Positions 58,888-64,000 of a DNA stretch of 64,000 bases are shown here, in pieces. Numbering within the stretch: position 1 is the stretch's first letter; each line of letters begins with the position of its first letter. The notes under the pieces were generated by a model. That model saw only the letters and a list, made by a program, of their open reading frames with translations. It had not been told where the DNA came from and did not search any database. The translations under genes were made by a program, and so were the position numbers. The DNA lies in assembly GCF_020539485.1 (NCBI RefSeq), contig NZ_JACDXU010000001.1, positions 310,001-374,000 of the forward strand, read 5' to 3'. The stretch comes from Fulverythrobacter ferritrahens. GTDB lineage: Bacteria > Pseudomonadota > Alphaproteobacteria > Sphingomonadales > Sphingomonadaceae.

Positions 58888-59229
58888 CTAGACCAGATCG
58901 TCAATCGCCACGTTCAATGCGGTGGCCAGCTTCCTGACCGTGTCAATCGATCCGGATTTGCGGCCCGCTTCGATATCCACGATCTGCACCCGGTTCACGC
59001 CCGAGAGTTCGCCCAGCTGGACCTGAGACAACCCACGCAATTCGCGGAAGACGCGCAGCGGGCTTTCGCCATCCAGAATTCGGCGCACGGCATCTTCCGG
59101 AATGAGTTCATCATCGCCAGCGGCCAATGCGGCCTTGGCGCGATCATACGCGCGAAGGTCCGCGAAATCTTCCGCCGTTTCGATAAGCCGGTCATATTCC
59201 GCCCGGCTGATAGTGACCATTTCGCCCAT
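58888..59229 (-). CDS. Xre-type antitoxin
   Basis: 113 residues from the second of two adjacent ATGs (59229), which is better spaced from AGGAGG. A leader helix (TISRAEYDRLIETAEDFADL) is followed by a HTH (RELRGLSQVQLGELSGVNRV, QIVDIEAGRKSGSIDTVRKL). It is typical of the antitoxin paired with RelE-type toxins. The toxin gene lies directly upstream. Confidence 0.87.
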   Translation of the reverse strand: MGEMVTISRAEYDRLIETAEDFADLRAYDRAKAALAAGDDELIPEDAVRRILDGESPLRVFRELRGLSQVQLGELSGVNRVQIVDIEAGRKSGSIDTVRKLATALNVAIDDLV

Positions 59230-59254
59230 CATGTTCCTCCTTGAATTGAGGGGC

Positions 59255-59503
59255 TTATTCATAAATCCCGCCACGCGGGCCAATTTCGAGAACCGCCAGA
59301 ACGATGCCATCCTCCATGATGACACGCCAGTCACCCACTCGCAGCCGGATGCCGTCACGCCCCTTCAACTCGGTTACATTATTGGCGAGTGAAGCAGGAT
59401 CGGCGGCATATTGCTGGACCTTGGCCCTGATGCGCGCCGCGACATTGGCAGGCATCCGGCGCAGAGCCCTGAGAGCGTTGCGGGTATAGACGATCTCTTT
59501 CAT
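59255..59503 (-). CDS. RelE/ParE-family toxin
   Basis: 82 residues (MKEIVYTRNALRALRRMPAN, VAARIRAKVQQYAADPASLA, then LKGRDGIRLRVGDWRVIM), the RelE core with the final beta strands. It is the first gene of the toxin-antitoxin operon. It probably cleaves mRNA or inhibits a topoisomerase; which one is open. Confidence 0.9.
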   Translation of the reverse strand: MKEIVYTRNALRALRRMPANVAARIRAKVQQYAADPASLANNVTELKGRDGIRLRVGDWRVIMEDGIVLAVLEIGPRGGIYE

Positions 59504-59511
59504 GTCCGGGA

Positions 59512-59548
59512 TGTAGCCTAGGGCTACAATGTAGTCAAGGGCTACATT
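59512..59548. promoter_or_regulatory. Two palindromes upstream of the RelE-Xre pair
   Basis: TGTAGCC-TAG-GGCTACA (59512-59528) and AATGTAG-N7-CTACATT (59528-59548) are adjacent dyads sharing GTAG/CTAC arms, beginning nine bases before the toxin start. Probable autoregulatory operators. Confidence 0.65.
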
Positions 59549-59629
59549 GCATTACGCACGGAATTCAGGCTGTTGTTTGGACGCTAAATTGCGTCGGCGC
59601 AGGCACCAGCGGATGCTATAATCCCCTCC

Positions 59630-59743
59630 ATGCTGGCTGTTCTCAAAATTGCGGTTCTGCTGGGCATCGCCTGCCTTGGCTTCCTTGCGGGCAAGCTGGC
59701 CGTTCGGGTGATGAGGGAGCATGCCCGGTCACGCGAGCGCTGA
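59630..59743 (+). CDS. Micro-protein with one membrane segment
   Basis: 37 residues, MLAVLKIAVLLGIACLGFLA then GKLAVRVMREHARSRER: a hydrophobic helix followed by a basic tail. A TATAAT box lies only nine bases before the start (59616-59621), so the mRNA would be nearly leaderless. Function is unknown; this could also be a chance frame. Confidence 0.4.
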   Translation: MLAVLKIAVLLGIACLGFLAGKLAVRVMREHARSRER

Positions 59744-60068
59744 ACGAGTGGCTCCGAGCCATATTGGCCGAATCGAATGTTCCGATTATGTTCTGCTCAT
59801 GGTCAGACGAATGGTCCCCTATTGGAAAACCCGTATCCAGCAATATCCGATCAGAGTGGCGCTTGAGCCGCCTGCTCCGGATCGCGGCTTTGGCCATGTG
59901 CTGCTTGAGGCTCAGGAATGGCTCAATGAGAATGTCGGCGGGCAGAACCATTTCAGCTTCGGCGGCTACTGGTATTTCCGCACTGTCGCGGATCTGGCCG
60001 CGTTTCTCGAGGCGTTCCCCCAGCTACGATTGAAAGACCCGCAGAATGAGGGGACAAGACCTGAATGA
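59721..60068 (+). CDS. Hypothetical protein
   Basis: Up to 115 residues; a later start at 59799 is also possible. The central part (YPIRVALEPPAPDRGFGHVL, LEAQEWLNENVGGQNHFSFG) looks like a real protein by composition, but no family is recognised. A competing frame exists on the other strand. Confidence 0.4.
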   Translation: MPGHASAERVAPSHIGRIECSDYVLLMVRRMVPYWKTRIQQYPIRVALEPPAPDRGFGHVLLEAQEWLNENVGGQNHFSFGGYWYFRTVADLAAFLEAFPQLRLKDPQNEGTRPE

Positions 60069-60327
60069 GGGTCCGCTTCCAGGAGGCTTTGTGGGGAGGC
60101 TGAATGGCCGCATTGTTGTGGAAAGCGGCCATGAGAAACTCGTCATCCTGAACTTGTTTCAGGATCTATTTTTCCGGATCGAACGGCAGCCTGTGGGGAA
60201 AGATGGATGCTGAAACAAGTTCAGCATGACGACAATGCAAACGTCCGCAATGCTGTCGTGTCCGGAACGGCAGCATTCGGCGACTTTGTTGTGGAAAGCG
60301 GACATTCACTGATGCTAGCAAAGCGCA
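60069..60327. repeat. Repeat-rich spacer with an imperfect inverted repeat
   Basis: Holds two inverted copies of a sequenced palindrome-like element (60141-60165 and 60207-60231; both contain GAACTTG/CAAGTTC arms inside GTCATCCTGAA-type ends) and two copies of TTGTTGTGGAAAGCGG (60113, 60287). No gene is visible. This type of element is scattered in sphingomonad chromosomes. Confidence 0.6.
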
Positions 60328-60594
60328 ATGCAGGTGAGCCGCCAAACCATAACGAATGACCGTGATGTGCCCATCTACGTGTCCATTGAGCCGACGCCCG
60401 AATGCTACGAACTTGAACCCGGCGAGAAACTAACTCTTATCTTCCAAGTCCCGGAAGATGGCGACGCCTTGGAGGTGAACTTCATCAATGAGCGGGAGCT
60501 AGTCGTCTGGCCGGGCGGGCATCTCGACGAGCCAGAGGTTCTGATAAACGGAGCTTCCGCAGAAGGACGAAGCTGGACTTTCAAACACAAGTAA
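60328..60594 (+). CDS. Hypothetical protein bounded by direct repeats
   Basis: 88 residues (MQVSRQTITNDRDVPIYVSI, EPTPECYELEPGEKLTLIFQ), probably a small beta-rich fold. It is flanked by 39-base direct repeats (60242-60280, 60601-60639; about 33 of 39 identical). Function unknown. Confidence 0.6.
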   Translation: MQVSRQTITNDRDVPIYVSIEPTPECYELEPGEKLTLIFQVPEDGDALEVNFINERELVVWPGGHLDEPEVLINGASAEGRSWTFKHK

Positions 60595-60676
60595 GCCGCA
60601 TGTCCGCAATGGTGTCGTGTCCGGAATGGCGGCTTCCGGACAAATCCAGCAGGAAACCGCCGCACTTTCACTCGGT

Positions 60677-61282
60677 CTAATCCGCGTTCCAGCGCACGGG
60701 CGTCTGCTCGATCGACATCACCCCGGAGTAAGGCTGGCACAGTGCAAAGGCTTGCTCCGGCGTGCCGTTGGTCCATTCGGAACAAGTGGCGGGCGGCAAC
60801 ACCACCGGCATGCGATCATGAATTTCAGCCGTTTGTGCGCAGGGGGCGCAGGTAACCATCGAATAGACTGGCCCCCATTCGTCGCTTTCGCGCCAGATCC
60901 CTGCAATGGCGAGCAAATCCGCGCCCGGCACGCTCAGCCAGGTGCGCGTCATGCTGCCATAATCGCCCTCTGCCTCTGCGAAGGCCGTGGCGGGGATCAG
61001 GCAGCGGCGGTGCAGGAAGCTGTCGCGCCAGAAGGCGGAATGGAGCCGATCGTCGCGCGTATTGGTGACCACCTTGGGCTTGATCGCCTTGCCGGTGCGC
61101 TTGCTGACCTGGGCGAGAGGAAAGCCCCAATTCATCACCCGCACTTCCCCCTGGGCGACGACCAGGCCGGTATAGCCGGGAAAGATCAGCTCGGCATGGT
61201 TCGCGCCCATCATGCGGTCCGTTGCGCCGAACCATTGGGCCACTTCCGCTCCGGCCTGGCTGAGCTTGTAGAGGTTGCACAT
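60677..61282 (-). CDS. SRAP-family abasic-site DNA-crosslinking protein (YedK/HMCES-like)
   Basis: 201 residues from the ATG at 61282 (MCNLYKLSQAGAEVAQWFGA). Removal of Met exposes Cys2, which forms a covalent link with abasic sites in single-stranded DNA. Also present are the conserved WGF, the KPKVVTNTRDD, the FAEAEGDYG with the catalytic Glu, and the IHDRMPVVLPP with the His. It protects abasic sites during replication. Chromosomal versus cargo origin cannot be told. Confidence 0.93.
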   Translation of the reverse strand: MCNLYKLSQAGAEVAQWFGATDRMMGANHAELIFPGYTGLVVAQGEVRVMNWGFPLAQVSKRTGKAIKPKVVTNTRDDRLHSAFWRDSFLHRRCLIPATAFAEAEGDYGSMTRTWLSVPGADLLAIAGIWRESDEWGPVYSMVTCAPCAQTAEIHDRMPVVLPPATCSEWTNGTPEQAFALCQPYSGVMSIEQTPVRWNAD

Positions 61283-61313
61283 GGCGGCAGGCTGGCCGCC
61301 GTCGCGTGGAATG

Positions 61314-61742
61314 TCAAAACTTCCGCAGGTCGAAGCCTTCGTCCTTCCAGCGTTTCGTGCGTCGCTTGGGTTTGGGAAGCCGCACATAATACCATTCAAT
61401 CGGCATTGGTGCCTTGCCCACCATTCGATAGGCCGCATTCTTCGCAAGCTGGGCAAGGATCGAACTGGCCCACAATACGCCAATGAAGGTGAAGGCGAAA
61501 ATAACTCCGTTCACCAAACCGCCGGATGGGATGAGCCTTTCAAGCAGCAGACCGGCCCCATAACAGCCGAGGAGAATGGCGCCGACGGAGAATACGGTGC
61601 TCAGAGCCACAAGGACGAGCCGCTGCCCCTTGAGGGGACGTCGATTGCCTGCCAAGGCCGCGCTCAGGCCAGCATAAGCAATTATGCCAATCGACCATAT
61701 AGCGGCGCTCCAAACGGCGATTTCCGTAAAGGTCGGCTTCAT
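61314..61742 (-). CDS. Membrane protein of unknown function
   Basis: 142 residues with about three membrane helices (AVWSAAIWSIGIIAYAGLSA, LVLVALSTVFSVGAILLGCY, LVNGVIFAFTFIGVLWASSI) and a basic tail (PKPKRRTKRWKDEG). No family is recognised. Confidence 0.65.
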   Translation of the reverse strand: MKPTFTEIAVWSAAIWSIGIIAYAGLSAALAGNRRPLKGQRLVLVALSTVFSVGAILLGCYGAGLLLERLIPSGGLVNGVIFAFTFIGVLWASSILAQLAKNAAYRMVGKAPMPIEWYYVRLPKPKRRTKRWKDEGFDLRKF

Positions 61743-62160
61743 CCTTGGCCCCTGAGTGACGATTTCGCTCGGTAACCATTTACATTAACGCATCTGCCGG
61801 TTCACCTGTTTTCTTTGCTTAATAATTTCAAATTAGAACGCTTGTCCGGAAGGGCGGATTAACCACTACCGCTGACGAATGGCGTGGATGGAGCTGGATC
61901 GAGGCGCGCCAACGCCAACGCCTGATTTCAGTTTTCCACGCCTGCTCCGGAGGCATGGGCAAGGTGATGGTGGGTTTTCCGTCCCGATCCGCCTCGATCA
62001 TCTTTGGGCGCACCTTGCCCGGTAATTCGCCAGGCAACAGGTGGCGGCGACCCTGCCGGCTAGAGAGTAACTCATTCAGGAACGAACGAAGAACGACGGG
62101 GCGTAGGCAAGCCGGGTGCGGAGCGGATGCGCCGAGTGGACCCGGCGGAAAAGCGGGCCT
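61743..62160. other. Region without a convincing gene
   Basis: About 420 bases. A minus-strand frame of 69 codons at 61828-62037 contains IEADRDGKPTITLPMPPEQA, which looks protein-like, but it has no clear start signal and odd composition at its end. It may be a remnant. Confidence 0.35.
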
Positions 62161-62823
62161 CTAGCGTCGGCCGCGATAGGGTTCGCAGGCGATTCCGTCA
62201 TTATCGCCATCCATTTCAGGACGATAGCCGGGCTGGCCGCGATAAAGCGGGGCGGCGCCTGCTGCGCGTGCCTCGTTGCAGTTGCGATAGAAGACTGCGG
62301 GCCGGGCAGGTGCCGCATTCCTGATGGCCCGTTGGGGCGGGGCAGCCCTGCTGTATTTTTCCGGGTGGGCGGCGCGATAATCGGCCGGCATCTGGAATTG
62401 AGAGCCCCAGATGCCCAGGCGGTTCGTACGGGCGAGTGCCTCGCTATCGACATAGGCGAGAGAGAAGTCGGGCAGGGCGACCACCATGCCCAGCCTTGCC
62501 TGCTCGTCCGCCATATCGATGCCGCCGGCGCGGCACAAGGCTACGGGTCGGCCGAAATTGTCGCGGCTCTTTTGCTCGCATTCCACTTGTTTGCCGTCAA
62601 CCAGGGCCGCCAGCGCGGCCTTGGAAGCCTGGCCGCATGCCCAATCGCCTCCATCGCGCAGGCAGGTCTGTTCAGCCTCGGGCGCATCCACGCCGTGCAG
62701 GCGGATGCGGAAACCATCCATCCTGAGCGTGTCCCCGTCGATCGCTTGGGCCTTGCCGGTGATCAGCTGGGCGAATGCGGGGGCTGGCAGAAGTGTAAGC
62801 GCGAGAGCGAAAGCCCATTTCAT
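62161..62823 (-). CDS. Secreted thermonuclease with excalibur calcium-binding domain
   Basis: 220 residues from the ATG at 62823, which starts the signal peptide MKWAFALALTLLPAPAFAQ. The SNase domain has AQAIDGDTLRMDGFRIRLHG, VDAPEAEQTC, GRPVALCRAGGIDMADEQAR with the catalytic Arg and Glu/Asp of the staphylococcal nuclease fold. The C-terminal excalibur domain is FYRNCNEARAAGAAPLYRGQ ending DGDNDGIACE. Probably a periplasmic or exported DNase/RNase. Confidence 0.92.
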   Translation of the reverse strand: MKWAFALALTLLPAPAFAQLITGKAQAIDGDTLRMDGFRIRLHGVDAPEAEQTCLRDGGDWACGQASKAALAALVDGKQVECEQKSRDNFGRPVALCRAGGIDMADEQARLGMVVALPDFSLAYVDSEALARTNRLGIWGSQFQMPADYRAAHPEKYSRAAPPQRAIRNAAPARPAVFYRNCNEARAAGAAPLYRGQPGYRPEMDGDNDGIACEPYRGRR

Positions 62824-62928
62824 TGGAGCGCTTTCCAGCGTCTTCCTGTTTGCCCAGTCGTTCCACATGACATGAGAAGTTATCGCTCCAGCATGTTCGA
62901 GCAATGAACCACCCGAAACCGGCATCGG

Positions 62929-63426
62929 CTAAAGGATGGCATTTACGGCAGTTAAGGCCCCACCTATGAAGCAGCTCAAGGAAATCACGGAGAGGGCAAT
63001 TGCACCGTAGAGTGCTTTGTTGCCCCTGCGCAAATAGAGGTCTGGATCATACTCCGGCGTATCGTCTGAAAGCTCTCGATTTCCGTTTTCGGAAACCGCA
63101 GACGCATAGAATAAGAACGCATTCTGCGAAAAATAGGCACAGAAATATGCGATTAGGGTGGTAAAGATTCCAAAGCCGAAGCAGAGCATCGCGTCTTTTA
63201 TCAGTTCCGGGTGGGCAACAGCTCCTTTGTTGCCGATGAAGGTAAGAAGCGAGATAATCGCTCCCCCATTCACCAGCATTAGACTTTTTAGAGTCGCCTG
63301 ACCAAGCTGGTTGCCGACCTCCGAACGGTGGCGCATTTCAGCTACGTTGTGTTCAATCGATCGTTCGAGATATGACCGCCGAGCATTGCTGAGTGAACTT
63401 TTATTTTCGTTATTTGCCACGCTCAT
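62929..63426 (-). CDS. Three-helix membrane protein of unknown function
   Basis: 165 residues: a charged N-terminal region (RRSYLERSIEHNVAEMRHRS) and three membrane segments (LMLVNGGAIISLLTFIGN, CFGFGIFTTLIAYFCAYF, IALSVISLSCFIGGALTAV). The DNA is AT-richer than the surroundings. It overlaps the upstream repressor-like gene by 17 bases, so both are one operon. Confidence 0.65.
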   Translation of the reverse strand: MSVANNENKSSLSNARRSYLERSIEHNVAEMRHRSEVGNQLGQATLKSLMLVNGGAIISLLTFIGNKGAVAHPELIKDAMLCFGFGIFTTLIAYFCAYFSQNAFLFYASAVSENGNRELSDDTPEYDPDLYLRRGNKALYGAIALSVISLSCFIGGALTAVNAIL

Positions 63427-63763
63427 GCTTCAGCCCTTCTTTGATAAGGTGGCGGATCGCTTCGGGCAGGGATAGCTCGTCGGGAAGCGACTTTCTCCAC
63501 TGCTCTATTGAGTGCTTTTCCGAGGCATCTAATCCCACAATCTGGGGATCCAGACCGACGTCCAATTGGCGATAATAATCAAGCATTGGGCCGATCAACC
63601 GCCGGACGGCTTCTGGTCGAGATGGATAAGGGGGGGGCACTCTGACAATCCACTCATCAATTCGCGCCAGCATTTCAGGTTGGAACCGTGTGCCTACCAA
63701 AGTGCCCGTCTGGTCCGGGCGCCTTTTTTGTGTTTTCGTGTTAACATCAATTGACTTGCTCAT
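63410..63763 (-). CDS. Ribbon-helix-helix-like DNA-binding protein
   Basis: 117 residues. Two similar segments, LVGTRFQPEMLARIDEWIVR with RPEAVRRLIGPML and IEQWRKSLPDELSLPEAIRH with LIKEGL, look like tandem strand-helix-helix units. It probably represses its own promoter via the GTTAAC sites upstream. It heads an operon with a membrane protein. Confidence 0.6.
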   Translation of the reverse strand: MSKSIDVNTKTQKRRPDQTGTLVGTRFQPEMLARIDEWIVRVPPPYPSRPEAVRRLIGPMLDYYRQLDVGLDPQIVGLDASEKHSIEQWRKSLPDELSLPEAIRHLIKEGLKHERGK

Positions 63764-63783
63764 GCTTTCGCGTTAACACGAAA
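63733..63783. promoter_or_regulatory. Two TTTCGYGTTAACA sites in the divergent promoter
   Basis: TTTTCGTGTTAACA (63733-63746) overlaps the start of the repressor-like gene, and TTTCGCGTTAACACGAAA (63766-63783) is a near-perfect palindrome upstream of it. Both carry the core CGYGTTAACA, so they are probable operators for the protein encoded at 63410-63763. Confidence 0.6.
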
Positions 63784-63844
63784 GTGGGCCGGAGGGAAGC
63801 GGCAACTTCCACCCCGGCCCTAACTCGAACCATGGAGCGAACCC

Positions 63845-64000
63845 ATGCCTCAAGCTGGACGCCAGAATACCGGCAAGTCCGTCGCAGTGCAAATTTCCGC
63901 GCGCGGCTATGTCGTCGATGAAGATCAGGATCTCGCGCTGAAAGATGCTTCCACCGCGCTGATGGCCCTCGCGCTGATCTGCGATGAAGCAGGGGATCGC
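63845..64000 (+). CDS. Unknown protein, N-terminal part (cut by window end)
   Basis: The first 52 residues (MPQAGRQNTGKSVAVQISAR, GYVVDEDQDLALKDASTALM) from the ATG at 63845, preceded by GGAG. The frame remains open at the last base. It is divergent from the repressor-like gene. No family can be assigned from this fragment. Confidence 0.5.
   Translation, partial: MPQAGRQNTGKSVAVQISARGYVVDEDQDLALKDASTALMALALICDEAGDR

Noticed and set aside
59643-59951. Minus-strand frame of 102 codons
   Set aside because: It competes with a plus-strand frame of better composition; neither is certain, but this one lacks a start signal.
60141-60231. Possible CRISPR-like or transposon end repeats
   Set aside because: Only one inverted pair without regular spacers or transposase; fits a scattered chromosomal palindrome better.

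Overview
The window looks like a high-GC alphaproteobacterial chromosome, most likely a sphingomonad (Novosphingobium/Sphingobium/Erythrobacter-like). The grounds are the gene families and their order (serC-serA-hisZ-purA, an Anbu protease operon, a large TonB receptor, an Amj flippase) and recognisable protein sequences. No species call is possible from sequence reading alone. The left half (1-30.9 kb) is mostly ordinary chromosome; the right half (30.9-58.9 kb) is an integrated P2-like element, followed by an accessory stretch to the window end.

Chromosomal part. It opens with the C-terminal part of a DsbD/ScsB-type reductase, a lipoprotein, and a three-gene toxin-antitoxin operon (DNA-binding protein, HigB, HigA) behind a palindromic promoter. 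Then come uvrB, a DUF3617 lipoprotein and an alpha/beta hydrolase. A four-gene Anbu operon follows (circularly permuted ATP-grasp, alpha-E, transglutaminase, Anbu protease), next to a response regulator with a degenerate receiver. An extensin-like lipoprotein precedes the serine pathway (serC with a structured leader, serA), hisZ, an esterase, purA, an L,D-transpeptidase and a winged-helix regulator. A LysR-type regulator and a quinone oxidoreductase share an operator motif. Amj, a TauE/SafE permease, a TonB receptor, YezD, an Rrf2 regulator and an SLC13 permease form a probable sulfur-acquisition block; yezD and the permease share an upstream motif.

Integrated element. At 30926 the 5' half of a tRNA-Val(UAC) gene breaks off in the anticodon loop, and a tyrosine integrase lies directly beside it. 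Then follow excisionase, small early genes, a GapR-like protein, a primase-helicase, an Ogr/Delta-type late activator, CII-like and Cro-like regulators, and a CI/S24 repressor with two ATTCC-N4-GGAAT operators. Between repressor and tail genes is a cargo zone: an HsdR-N-type nuclease bracketed by a decayed duplicate of the repressor tail, and an HNH gene coupled to a small ORF. The tail region encodes a full P2-type contractile tail: D, U, tape measure T, E/E' with a -1 frameshift site, tube FII, sheath FI, W, spike V, fibre H, I and J. On the opposite strand lie an SGNH hydrolase, an unknown protein, holin, endolysin and nested Rz/Rz1 spanins. No portal, terminase, scaffold or capsid gene is visible, so this may be a tailocin-like particle. 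A 1001-residue GAF-PAS-GGDEF-EAL cyclic-di-GMP protein sits inside the tail cluster. Two copies of a TTGTG-N11-CACAA dyad lie in the two divergent promoter regions (V / GGDEF-EAL and J / lysis), which suggests one late regulon under the Ogr-like activator.

After the lysis genes come a RelE/Xre toxin-antitoxin pair, small proteins in a repeat-rich zone, a YedK/HMCES-type SRAP protein, a membrane protein, a secreted SNase-excalibur nuclease and a repressor-like operon. No right-hand attachment site was found, so the element may extend beyond the window.
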